This document shows, piece after piece, positions 45,701-57,982 of a stretch of 64,000 bases of DNA. How positions within the stretch are numbered: the first letter of the stretch is position 1; the number at the start of each line of letters is the position of its first letter. The notes beneath the pieces are model-generated. The model did no database searches and was not told the origin of the DNA. It saw only the letters and a list, made by a program, of their open reading frames with translations. This DNA is from Azadirachta indica (taxonomy: Eukaryota; Streptophyta; Magnoliopsida; Sapindales; Meliaceae): contig CM040452.1 in NCBI GenBank assembly GCA_022749755.1, positions 17,936,350 to 18,000,349 on the forward strand. Reading direction: 5' to 3'. A program made the translations under genes and the position numbers.

Positions 45701-48700
45701 TTTCCTTATATAGGTTTAAGTTGTTTTTCGAGTATGTAATTTGATTCTGTGGCCTTTCCTGATTAATTGGTTTCTTTGAAGGCATTGCGTTATATCAGGC
45801 AAATAGCTCAGGAGACAAGTGGCGAGGTAGTATATGGGCTGGGCAGGCAGCCAGCTGTGCTCAGAACTTTCAGCCAAAGATTAAGCAGGTAGCTATATGA
45901 TAAGCGTGGTTTTCTGTAGTTGTACAAACTCATCTGTATTTACTTATTCACCTACCAACTTGTATGAATTCTTAGAATTTGGTACAGTTTTGTAATATGT
46001 TACATCATTTTTTTCTTGTAGAGGTTTCAATGATGCTGTCAATGGGTTTAATGATGATGGTTGGTCGTTGATGAACTGTGATGGTGCTGAGGATGTGATA
46101 ATTGCAGTTAATTCGACCAAGAATTTGAGCACCACATCTAATGCTGCTAATTCCCTCGCATTCCTTGGAGGTATTCTCTGTGCTAAGGCTTCCATGCTAC
46201 TCCAAGTAAGTTTAAATCTTCATTTGCAAGTTTTATATGATCTTATTCATGCTTTTGCTGTAATACGTTCTTGTTATTCTCTTTATCAAAACGTGTTATA
46301 CATTGACTGAATGATGTAAACTGTATTATCTGGGCTGGAGTAGACCCTTGGCAATTAGGATCTTGAGCTTTGAATCTATTGTTGGCTTAGAATTTTGGCT
46401 AGCATACCATAGATTTTTTAACCTTCCTGCTAGTGGTGAATAAAATTGTAAACAAACAATTCGTTAACTGAAAATGGATTCTATTTTATGTTCACATTGA
46501 TGTGGTAAATTGAGCACACAAATCTCGGACCACATTTGGAATATTTGGTGAACAGTTGATTATCAGCTATGTTTATATTAGTCTTGTTTGTTCAATATGT
46601 TACTTTTGTACTGCGTTCTGGGCTCGTAAAGTGACAGGATTGCTTATATTTCCTTCCTTCTGCAGAATGTTCCTCCTGCAGTGCTTGTACGCTTCCTGCG
46701 GGAGCATCGCTCAGAGTGGGCTGATTTCAACGTTGATGCTTATTCGGCTGCATCATTGAAAGCCGGTTCCTATGCTTATCCGGGAATGAGGCCTACAAGG
46801 TTTACTGGGAGCCAAATCATCATGCCACTTGGCCACACAATTGAGCATGAAGAGGTTTGTTTGTTGAATTGTCTTCTCTTCCTCTTAGGGACTCCAATAA
46901 TATGGTGAATTTGACAGTTTTTGTCTGCTGCTCATATCAAATGTGTGTTTTACAGTATAATTGTTACCAGCTGTTCTATACTAATTATTTCTAGTTCTGA
47001 ATTTTTCAGTTACTTGAAGTTATTCGACTTGAGGGGCATTCTCTTGCACAAGAAGATGCTTTTGTATCAAGAGACATTCATCTACTGCAGGTGCTTTTTG
47101 TGTCTTGTTGCTATGTAACTTATAATCTTTCAGTTTTTCTGGTCTTCTTCTTTTTTAAGTTTTCTGTTTAATTTGAGTTAGAAGGGTTAATCTTCCATTC
47201 TGTAATTGTTTGTCATTTTGGGCAGATATGTAGCGGGGTTGATGAAAATGCTGTGGGAGCGTGCTCTGAACTTGTCTTTGCTCCAATCGATGAGATGTTT
47301 CCAGATGATGGTCCGTTGTTGCCCTCTGGTTTCCGCATTATACCATTGGATTCAAAAACAGTTGAGTTTAACTACTCTTAACTTGAACCTTCCACTGTCC
47401 TTTAACATTGTTGATGATAATGCAAGCTTTGCAGATTTGGAGGAATGTAAAATGTCCACCTCAGTCGAAACTTTTGAGACTTGTGGTTTCCTGGGTTTAA
47501 CTAAGTGAATCTCTTTTGTGTTAATCTTCTAATGTTCAAGGAGTTTCACTCATTAAACTAAATAAACGTGAGATTAATAATCATGATTTGAAAACATTGT
47601 GTCAAATTTGTTTTTGGACTCAGTCTTGATTTCATATGGCTTTGGTCTTTTAACTCATCATGCTAAGGAGTTTTTATGCAGCCTGATACACAGGACACGT
47701 TGACTACACATCGGACCTTGGATTTGACTTCGAGTCTCGAAGTCGGCCCAGCAACAAACCATGCTGCAGGAGATTCTTCATCATGTCAAAACACACGATC
47801 AGTATTGACTATTGCTTTCCAGTTCCCTTTCGAGAGCAATCTACAAGATAATGTAGCAACTATGGCGCGTCAATATGTCCGTAGTGTCATTTCATCGGTT
47901 CAGAGGGTGGCCATGGCCATATCTCCATCAGGAGTGAGCCCAATTCTGGGGCCAAAGCTTTCACCAGGCTCTCCAGAAGCGCTGACACTAGCTCATTGGA
48001 TCTGTCAGAGCTATAGGCAAGTGAAACTACCTTCTATCAGGCCAAAGTGATATGCTGTCAATTGGAACATGTTCCTCAGGTTTTAAACAAACCAGCTCAA
48101 TTATTGTGTTCTTCTGAGTTGCTAATATTTCCTTTACTTTTCTTCTTCTGCAGCTACCATTTAGGAGCAGAATTGTTGAGATCTGATTCTGTTGGCGGTG
48201 ACACAGTCTTGAAAAACCTTTGGCAGCATTCAGATGCTATATTGTGTTGCTCACTGAAGGTAAATTTACAAATGCGTCAAAGATTCAGTATGTCATATGT
48301 TAAAAGTATTTGTTGACTGTCTACTAATAATCAACATAATGTTCACATAATCTGATGAGAGTTATACATTTTTGTTAATGCATCTTCATTGATGCTGCAG
48401 TCAATGCCAGTTTTCATCTTTGCAAACCAGGCAGGCCTTGACATGCTGGAGACGACTCTGGTTGCTCTACAAGATATAACGCTGGATAAGATCTTTGATG
48501 AGTCTGGGCGAAAAACATTGTGTGTTGATTTTGCCAAATTAATGCAACAGGTAACGTTTGCTTAGAAATAATGCGAATTAGTATAGCTATAAAATTGGTA
48601 TTGGGAAAAGCTGAACGCTAGGGTTGACTTAATTAAATCAATTTTGATGAGTTTTCGGCCATTTCTCTTAACCATGTTCAAACAAAAACAAAGATGTAGA

Positions 48701-49190
48701 TTATTTTTAGTTTTATTTTAACCCATAACTTTATTAACATGGTGAATAATGAAATTTAGACATCACTATTGCACTTGGTTAATTGAATGAAGTAGCACGT
48801 GCTGCTTTTTTCTTCCTTGGAGACTGTTATTTATATGGAGGCATACTAGAACCTAACATGTTGACCTGTCAGGAAGTCATCTGTTCTAAATTTTCAGTGA
48901 AAAAAGTGGGAACAGGAGATAAAGAGAAAAGAGCTAACAGTTGATTATAAATTTTAGTAGGTGTTGGTTGAACTTTTGAAATGTATTGGTTTGGTTTGAT
49001 TGTAAATTTTAAGTGGCTGAAAGCTGTGTTATCTTGTCAGGGGTTCACTTACTTGCCTGCGGGCATCTGCATGTCAACAATGGGGCGCCATGTTTCATAT
49101 GAACAAGCTGTTGCCTGGAAAGTCCTTGCTGCCGAAGATAATACTGTTCACTGCCTTGCCTTCTCTTTCATAAACTGGTCTTTTGTGTGA
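42710..49190 (+). CDS. REV: REVOLUTA-type class III HD-Zip transcription factor
   Basis: REV specifies adaxial leaf identity, shoot and floral meristem initiation and vascular/interfascicular fibre patterning. Eighteen exons join in frame to 844 aa: 42,710-42,948; 43,248-43,407; 43,841-43,923; 44,008-44,098; 44,217-44,312; 44,444-44,557; 44,647-44,730; 45,287-45,442; 45,516-45,590; 45,782-45,888; 46,022-46,205; 46,666-46,854; 47,010-47,090; 47,226-47,360; 47,682-48,016; 48,154-48,259; 48,401-48,550; 49,041-49,190. Domains: homeodomain about 26-86 (IKVWFQNRRCREKQRKEASR at its end), leucine zipper about 91-130, START about 155-370 (LLSIAEETLAEFLSKATGTA), HD-SAD region, and C-terminal MEKHLA about 695-844 ending AFSFINWSFV. 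REV-type residues such as the N-terminal Gln/Ser stretch, VSQLVCENGYM, GRQPAVLRTFSQRLSRGF and SYAYPGMRPTRFTGSQIIMP separate it from PHB/PHV and HB15/HB8. Exon 15 ends at a GC donor (AG|GCAAGT, 48,017). Confidence 0.96.
44088..44226 (+). promoter_or_regulatory. miR165/166 target site, split by intron 4
   Basis: The spliced site is 21 nt, CTGGGATGAAG (44,088-44,098, end of exon 4) joined to CCTGGTCCGG (44,217-44,226, start of exon 5). It encodes part of PGMKPGPD (residues 188-195) in the START domain. This is the known class III HD-Zip site, where miR165/166 directs cleavage and restricts expression to the adaxial side. Because the junction falls inside the site, only spliced RNA is a full target. 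Confidence 0.93.
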
Positions 49191-51139
49191 AACACTATAA
49201 TTATTTACCCAACTCATTTTCCTCCACTTAAATATTGAAAAAAAAAAAAAAAGAAGAGGGAAATAAGTAAAAGAAAGAAGTTTTGTACTATTTAAATCCC
49301 AGCCTCAGGTTTGCATTAATATTAATTTAATTGAATTTTTGTTATCGTGCATCCGTGTATACTGTCTTTGTGTATTCCTTCTCTACCATTCGGTCTTTGT
49401 TATCACTTCCACACAAGCTTAAATTAGATCCTTTGCTTACTGTTCCGAAGAAGAAGTGCTTCCAGATATCACGCAAACCTGTCTGGTGTTTGATGCTTTT
49501 ATTTTATGTAGCCACTGGTACGTAGATTTGAAATTAATGAGGTCTTTAATTAAAGTTAAAACTTGGGATTGTTGTTGCACATCATTGTCTATGGTACCAG
49601 AAATCAACCAATCGTCCTCGCTCTTCTGGGATTCGTAGCATGATTTTTGCTGACATTATCCCAGCGTTTATTAATGGCTCTCTTTTGTTTACCAGTGGTT
49701 CTGTTGGTAGAACATGAAAGTCTCAAGCTTTTAGTAATGGCTCTCTTCTTGTTAAAAAGAGTCTCAAAAGAACTGGGTCCATGGTTTTGAGGAGGGAGGG
49801 GCTGTCTTGCGGGCTTCAGGGTGCATTTATACGAACTTCTCAGTTTCTCGCCTCGGACTTGAAGCTTCTGAATGATGTAGAACGTATCATGTGCTGAGCT
49901 GAGAGTGAGACTCCACTGTCTATTATTTTGTTTTTATGTTTTCTGATATCTTACTCTTTTATTTTTTTAAAAATATTAAATTTATAAATTATTAATATTA
50001 TATTAAAATTTTATCGAAAATTTATAATGAGAGTGCATATAGGTAGTTATATCCAATTTGAGTGTTATTTATTTTTATTTATAGAAAAAATTATATCTAC
50101 ACTTAAATACGGTAGGTCTCACGCATGTGATAGGTATTATTTCTCATAACTTATAAATGAGCCTCATTGGCTAGTTGCAGTCAACAAAGCTCGAAGGAAG
50201 GCTGGACTCCATTTCCTTACCACTTTATACGAGTGGCTGATATCTTACGTCAAATTAATTATTGTCACGGTAGATAAAATTTTTACATAATAAATCTGAA
50301 TAATTTTTTAATTGAGGATTTTAAAGTTAAAATTTTAATCAAAGAATTTAAAACGTCTTATTATAAAATTTGAATTTTTCGGTTGTCAGTTTTTTCCTCC
50401 TGCTTTTCATCAGGCATATTGCATGGGTGAAATTTGAGATAAAAGAACTGAGGATAGTGTTGATTAAACATCATATTATTAGGCTCTAGGTCATTAGTAA
50501 TTAAAGTGACGCTCAATTTAGCTTAAGATATTAATTTAATTATTATTTGAAATGTTAATAAATATGTTTAAAATTCAGGCATTGTTGCACTATTCTGTCC
50601 TTAATTTGTCAGGACTGGAGCTTTGCCTGTTTATCTTAACTTTAACCAATTGTTGTGAAAACCATAAGCAGGTTTCGATTGTTTCCGAAGCTTTATTTTC
50701 TTTTCACCTCTGAAATTAATTTCTAGAAGAAGAAGAATACATATTTATGTATATATTATATACTTGCTTCTGGCTTTGGCATTTCGATCCCCAATCTCTT
50801 ATTCTACGCAAGACGGCGAAGCGCGATAAAGTTATCTAACTAATTACGCGCTCTTAATGAAACCATTGAATAGTTTGATGCCCGTATCTTGATAACAACC
50901 CAGTAGTACTCTTGCTATATATATAAAAAACTAATAATAGATCCGAGAATCCTTGAAACATAGTCATAAAGCATACGATAACGATACCGATACCGATACC
51001 GTACTGCTAGTGCTAGACATCAATGCGTATATATGGTAAGATGTCACACGCACTTGAATATTACAGCAGTGATATTCATTCATTCTTCTTCTTCATGTAT
51101 ATATATATATATATATATAGCTTTCTTTTGTAAAATCAT
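49191..51139. other. REV 3' flank and spacer
   Basis: The REV 3' UTR probably extends a few hundred bases past 49,190. The moderately GC-rich sequence at 49,400-49,920 has open frames (49,331-49,638) without a domain. From 49,950 on it is AT-rich. A (GATACC)n-like run lies near 50,984-51,001 and (TA)n at about 51,099-51,118. Confidence 0.45.
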
Positions 51140-51757
51140 TCATGGATTGGGTGGCTTGGGATCATTGTTAGGAGAGTCTTCATTCAGATCGTTCAGAAAT
51201 TTGGTTATGGTCTCCACGATAACCTGGTTAAAGTTGTCTTGGTTATCGGCTGATACAGAGCCAGAGCCACTAGCCGCTGCTGCACCACTACAACTGCCCT
51301 TCTCTCCTCCTGAGTTCTGCAACCAATTTATAATATTATATAATATTGATTCATCAAACTTTTTATATATAGTACATGAAGCTAAAAGGATAAGTTAATT
51401 AATAAATTAAAGCAAAGTACCTTCTTCTCTTTGGATAGTTTAGACCTTGCAGCGTTCATTGCTTCAGCAATGTCGTCGAGCTCCTTCACCTGTTTGCTCA
51501 TATTGTTATTTGGTTTACATTTCTCAACACAATTAATGTGATTCTTTAGCTTTAAAGCCTGTACAAATAAGGAATTTTATAAATAAACCATGACTGGCTA
51601 CCTAACACTGATATTAATGTACCTGGTTAACCATCTTTCCATACTTCTTATAGCAGCGATACCATCTAGCTTCATCATCATCTTGCTTAGACATAGATCG
51701 CTTTAGAAGTTCTGTTAATGCCTTTAATTGTTGATACATCAAAGTAGTGTTCGACAT
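51140..51757 (-). CDS. Hypothetical small protein, three exons, function unknown
   Basis: Three exons on the minus strand splice in phase 0 with consensus borders: 51,757-51,623, 51,558-51,421 and 51,316-51,140, giving 149 aa (starts MSNTTLMYQQLK, ends PKPPNP). I do not recognise the family. The first two exons are charged and predicted helical (LKALTELLKRSMSKQDDDEA; VKELDDIAEAMNAARSKLSK) and may form a coiled coil. Exon 3 is low-complexity Gly/Ser/Ala (about 94-112) followed by a helical stretch (FNQVIVETITKFLNDLNED, about 122-140) and a Pro-rich end. It has two Cys (C55, C59) within exon 2 plus C37 in exon 1. No signal peptide or membrane segment is seen. Introns are only 64 and 104 bp, usual for plants. 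It sits between REV and the CASPL gene. It could also be a fragment of a longer gene, or annotation noise, though three clean phase-0 exons argue for a real transcript. Confidence 0.55.
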
Positions 51758-54618
51758 TTCACTTAGAAAGGGCTTTATTTATATAGTACATCGAGCACAT
51801 AAAGCTATCTACTAAATAATGTAGTTAACTTCATTAAGATCGTGATTCGTATATAACCGTCAATAAAAATTTTTTAAAAAATTATTAATAAAATTATGAA
51901 AGGAACGTTTTTTTTTTCATACCGTTCATTTCTTTCATTTTATTACGGTAACTAACTCTTACAATGACACAAAATAATAAAATAATTTATTCAAATTTTT
52001 TCTTTATATGTATTTCATCTTATACTGTAACGTATTCTCTTATATACTAATACTAAGTTTAATATATAACATGTGCTGTACAGTAATTCAGCTAATTAAA
52101 AGTTTAAGTTAGCTTTAGTATTGAGATGGTGAGTATTTTATAACTATTTTTTATTTTAAAAAAAATTTATAACTATTTAGTAATTTATTACTAATTCTTT
52201 AGTAATAGAAAATAGTATTTCATCAATATTCATTTTCTTTTGTGCTATCGTTTTTGGTAAGTCGTATAATGATAGAAAAGAAATTGTTCAAGAGATAATA
52301 TGATCTTCCTTTAAATGTCTGAGTTCTTACCTAAAATATTTGGTATGGTTTGGTTTGGTTTGGTCTGATTAATTTGAGCTTTGTTAAAATTGAACTGGAC
52401 CAAAGTAGTAATGAGAACCAAACCAAATTATTGTCAAACCATTTTGACACTAATATTACAATTTAAAATTTAAAATTCAACTAATAAAAATTTGCTACAT
52501 GCAATTTTTACTATAAAAATTATTGTTCAATTTTTAAATTTAATAATTGAAATCATCCCGAATATGTTTCGATTCTCAATTAAAAAAAAAAAAGAAAATA
52601 ATAATTTTTGAAAATTAAGGATCAATTTTTTAGTTCTCTAACTTATTTTTTCCCTGACCCTAATAATAACATATAACTTATAAAAATTTAGATTATGGAA
52701 AGATTTTGTTGATAAATAAAATGAATTTTCTTGTACATATTTATAAAAGGTAATTAATTTAGCGGGATAAATTGAATTAATTTTATAGTGATTGTGTTCA
52801 GTTTAAAATCTTTATAACTAGAAGAAAATGTTATCATTTTTATTTGTTTAGTAGTATCATTCTTAAAATGCTTTTGAAGCCATAAAGTTGTAATTGCTTG
52901 AAATAGAATCATTGACATTAAGTACCAAAGTATAAGTGAGTGGTTAACAATAAATTTACTAAATACCGTAGTTAATATATTGTTGAAGTTAATATATAAA
53001 AGAGGAGAGATTTTAAAATGTACCCTTATTTGGAATTTTATTAAAAAAAAAAAAGTTTAAATCATTATTAGAGAATTGCCATCAAATTATAGTGATATAT
53101 AAAAATCAAATTTGTGATATAATTCATGTAAGTTTTCTTGCATCCTACTATCAACTTTTGTAAATATATAAGGATGCCAAATAAATCACGTAATTATTAT
53201 TCATAAATTTTTCACTTTATTTTTAACATTGAGATGAAATTAGAATATAAAATTTACAAAAGATGCATGATTCTGTAAGTATTAACATTCTTAATTTATT
53301 TAAATAATAATCATCCAATGAATAAATTACATATCATTTATAACTCTAAAATTCGAGATAATATTTTAAAAAATGTAGTATTATCGAAATAAGAACAAAT
53401 TCTTTAAATTCGAAGTTAGAAGAGATAAAGAACGTCCTTTTCACATAAATGCATTGGAATTTCTTTGATACAAACTTGGTATTGATCTGCGTGAATCCTT
53501 GAAACATAAGCGTAAACAAAGCATAGCACAGTGCTAGACATGAAATGAGAGAGAATATTTTAAGACGCCAAAATAAAAAGAGAAAAAGAACAAGTAAAGA
53601 ATGGGCAAAATTATAAAAAAAAAAAAAAAAAAAGAAAAAAGAAAAAAAATTACCTATTTTGCATTTTTTTTCTTCGGTTCAAACCTTAGTGAGGGTCACC
53701 CTCCTATCCTTCATGCTAAATTTGAGAAATATGAAAGACGCTAAATTAATTTACGACGTAAGCATGTTAACTCTTTTTAAATTTTAATTTTATAAATGAA
53801 CATTTTAGAAAATATTAATAGAAATATTATTTTATTATCATTTATTTTTTAATTGTTATTCCTTAAAAAACCATCATGATAATATACCACCCACCTAATA
53901 GAAGTCGCGTTATTTGAAATAAAAATTTGAGGAACTCTTATCATTATTGTTTATAAAATGCAAACCAATTGATTGGAGAATTATTAACTCAGGATGTGTT
54001 TGATAACTTAAAATGTCTAGCATTAGTGTTTTAATAAAGTATCAGCCAGTACGTTAGTTACAACAATTCAACAGCTAATTAAAATAATTTATCACTATTC
54101 TACTATAACCTGTATAAACGATCGTAACGTCCAGACTGAAGAATAAACCATGTATAACCATTGCTCGGGTAAAATTCATCGAGCATGGATTGACAGATCC
54201 GTTGGTTTGCTCTTCACAATAATGGAACTTGAAGAATAGGCCCGGTCATCACATCCTATTAATTAGCATAAACAGAGTCTTCTTCGCTTGTTTAACCTTT
54301 AATTCCATTAAATTTACCTCGAATCAAGTACTTAGACAGCAACCTTCATAGCTTTAAAATGTCACATGCATATTCAATGTGATTGTTTTCAATTACACTG
54401 CAGAAATTCAATAAAATTCTGTATCCCAGTCAAAATGATATTCACCCGTCCATAATCATCACACCACATATTCATTCTGCAGCACGATTTCAAAGCTATA
54501 CATACTAACACAACCAAGTTTCAGATTTAGGGCATCTGGTACACGAAAGACAAGACAAATAGTCTGAAATACCTCCCAGTTTCTTAATCTTTCTGGATTT
54601 TTACATGCTAAAACCTTC
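51758..54618. other. AT-rich spacer
   Basis: No gene is supported. It has a short GGTTTGGTTTGG-type run with its inverse AACCAAACCAAA (about 52,336-52,428), poly-A tracts near 53,617-53,650, and otherwise unstructured AT-rich sequence. Bases 54,150-54,618 probably include the 3' UTR of the CASPL gene, which reads leftward. Confidence 0.5.
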
Positions 54619-57600
54619 TCATCGAGATGCCAGTGACCAAAAATTTAAGAGGAAAGATGGTAAAGCTGTAAACCAGCTAATGAAGGCCATAGCAGTAGCT
54701 GTTTCAAACTGTACACAGTGATTCTGGGAACAACTTTGAAGATCATTGTCAATAAGAACTGTTATGCCAGCAGAAGCACATGCTGCAGCAAATGTAAGAG
54801 TGGACGTTATCTGCAAGGAAAAGGACAAATCTTCATTTAGCCACCATATTACAAATAAAATTTTCATTTTATGAATAACCTCACAAGTCACAATCTCTGT
54901 CTTCAGCAGGTGTAAAATGCAAAAGGAATCTGTAACAGAAGAGAATGAAGAGGAAGGGTTGAGAAGGTGTTTGGGGAAAAAAAACATTCAGGAAATTTTT
55001 GTGTTTCCAAAGGTATTCTCTTCAAATGTATCAAAAGTTTCTACCATCAAATAAATAGTCAAAAAATAGATCTCCTGAATATGTAAACTTTAGGTATCTC
55101 TTTATACATGAATGACAAGTAATTTACACCAGGTTATCTTAAAAATGGAAAGTTTGTTCCAGAAACACACAGCATACAAATAGACTCATAGGGAAAAGAA
55201 AATGAGAGCCCTTTGCCCAAATCGCTGTAAAAGATTGCAGAAAGGGGAAAACGTAGCAGATCTCTGAAAAGGGGAACTTGATTTGAAGTCGGCTCCACCC
55301 TGCCTTCTAAATCTAAGCAAGTCTTAGAGCAGCATTCAATTTGGTGTTTATAACAAAATTGTAAGATTTGAGGCCAACAGGATGTCTTTAAAACTATAGC
55401 TCTAGCTGTTAACACCACAAATTCGGAAATGGAAAGCAAATTGATAAAATAATTCGCTGACTTGAATTTCTTTTTTCCAAAAGAGAAAGTTCAAAAAAAG
55501 CCCCCTAAAAAGCATCATAAGTAAAATCAAACAGTTTAAATATCTCCAACGCTTGGGCACCACTCCATATATAAATTGACAATGATCCCATATAGCTCGG
55601 GAAATGCTAGTTGCAGTAGTGACTCCTGTTAAAAATACCACGATGTTGAGACAACCAACAATGCAAGGAAACAATTCTTTTGTGAATTAACCAAACCAAT
55701 TAGGATATCAGATTATGCAACAACTAAGTTCAGGTATAACTACTATGTGTTATCTTACCCCATCACCAACAGTGAACAAACTGACAATTCTATTATTCTG
55801 CAGGGATCGCATCACCATCAGGGCATAAATGTCTGTGATAGCCAGTGAAAGGCTCCACAAAATCTGCAAGCCAGCAGCCGCAACGAGGAAGCTGATGAAG
55901 CAAATATCACAAAAGTTTTCATTGCAAGCACAAATCATAAAATTTCAAACTGAAAATCCACTTAACTTGTTTAATCAAATATATATTCAGAGTCAGCAAT
56001 AAGGTTATGTGCAAAAGCTGTTGAAAATGGGATATTTTTCCACTAGATGATACACATGAGTAAGCGTACAAGTAGCTCTAACTATTTTGTTTTTGTTCTG
56101 GGCTGAGTACTCCCTCTCATTTCATGAAATAGCTAAAACATGTTAAATAGACCAAAGCAATTGTGTCTGCTGCTTGGTGAATTTGGGTATCAGATTCATC
56201 TAATCCTGCAATTTTAGGACACAAGGAAAGGCTAATCCAAACATTTTATTTCATAACCCTAGTTGAAAATTAAGAAAGTATGTGATACTACACAAGTTCT
56301 TCAGTTTCACAAAAATATCCTGCAACAGACAAACATGTGCATTGTCTTCCTCTGAAGGGCTCAAAAGTTATGGAACCTATTGGCTGATATGATTTTTATT
56401 ATACTTATCAAAGTACTGCAGAGTGCTGTAGGAGGCCTTCCTTATGGGCATGCATTATTATTTGCCACAAACACTACATTAAAGCCCAATCCCACAAATA
56501 TGGCAATATGCCCATAATCTGAAGTACAAACCAAACAAAGGAAAAAGCAAGCTCCGACCCAGCGCATAATTCAGCCACAAAGACAATGCAAATGACAGCC
56601 AGCTTCACACTAATGTGGCTATATTGTGGAACTAAAAGTTGGCCAAATACATTGCACAAGACACATTCATACCTGGTAAGTAACCAAATACATCTGTTAA
56701 GATGGTCAATGATAAGAAAACTTAAAATGACTTGATGGAGCCTTAATCCATACCGGGATGAAGTATAGTATAGTGCATTCATCAATGCAAAACAAAGACT
56801 TGGCATAAAGGCACACATGATGCATGAAACATTGCAAAACAAAGACTACATAAAACCTCTATCGCTCTCTCTTTCTCAATTCCTTTACTAACTTAACCTG
56901 TCCATAGCTTACACATCCCATTTTTGACATTAAAAGACCATTTAAAGCCAACTCCTAAAGAATCCTAAAACCTATTGTTTTACCACAATTCCTGTTCAAA
57001 CAGCCTTGACTGTAATTTTTGTAGACAACCAAAATACTGCACATATGAACTGCACTTCTTAACCTAAATTCTAGAATTCAGAGCCAATAGATTTGGCAAC
57101 ATAAAAACTAAAAAATCAAACTCCTATGTTTGAAAGAAAAAGAAACTAATCTCATGTCCAGAACAAAAATGGACTTGGCTAAGTCTTATATGGTTAATAG
57201 TAAATTCACATCTATAAGACTATAATAAGCCTTATTTCATAAAATTCATATGGTTTTACTGGAAGTAGGTAAGCATACACAGAATTACATTTACCATATA
57301 TAAAAACACTCTTGCGTCAGAGTACCGCAAAACTGATATAAACATGATTGCAGACAAGGTATATTAAATCTCAGTTCTACCTTGACATGAAAATTCACTA
57401 GTTCTATAAATTGTTTAACCAAGCATATCCACCAAACTGCCAAGACAGAAGAAAACAGTTGATGTATATAGCCACCAAAAAGCAGTAGTGAGTAACACCA
57501 ATCAGCAATTGCTAAATTTTCAAATTTAACATGTTGGCCATGCCAACAAAATAAAGCAGTCTGATGTTAATCAAATTCTTACTACTTATTCGCAGCATAA

Positions 57601-57982
57601 CAATGTCGTGGTTGTTCTGTAAGTCTAATCTAGAATATTGAATATTTTAAATGCATATGGATTTGTAAAACTAACTTCCAACCCGCTACTCACTCAAAAT
57701 ACTTTATATATCAGATTTCATTGAGACAACAATACAATCATGTGAACTTTATAGAAATGAAAAGTCATATTACCAGAAAGCAGTGACTGAAGGAAAGTCA
57801 CTAGTGGTTGCCATCACGCAGAGCGCTGCAACTGCAAAAAACAATTGACAGACACGCAAAATGAGGCCGCCAGGGGTCCCAGGCATGCCCTGTATGTCCT
57901 TCATCCTCACTCTCGGAGCGTTCCCACCTTCTGTGGTTGGAGGATCTTCCACCGGGTGAACCGACGCATGGCTCACATTCAT
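54619..57982 (-). CDS. CASP-like protein, CASPL5A type
   Basis: CASP and CASP-like proteins are four-helix plasma-membrane proteins of the MARVEL superfamily; CASPs build the membrane scaffold that positions the Casparian strip, while most CASPL members have no defined role. Three coding exons, 57,982-57,774, 55,891-55,759 and 54,810-54,619, join in frame to 177 aa. The N-terminus [15 protein letters not shown] and the motif [15 protein letters not shown] (26-40) are typical of subgroup 5A. Helices lie at about 40-60 (with Arg43), 68-90, 105-134 (with Asp113 in VGDG and [16 protein letters not shown]) and 152-174. An Arg in the first and an Asp in the third helix are conserved family features. 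The second intron runs about 1.9 kb (55,892-57,773) and the third about 0.9 kb; both have GT-AG borders. A leader intron upstream is likely. The subgroup call rests on recalled Arabidopsis CASPL5A sequences. Confidence 0.9.

Noticed and set aside
55402..55674. Possible alternative CASPL exon beginning GVTTATS
   Set aside because: The resemblance to the CASPL motif GDGVTATLTF is short, the splice phase does not fit exon 2, and the following residues are unlike the family; the 54,810-54,619 exon fits fully.
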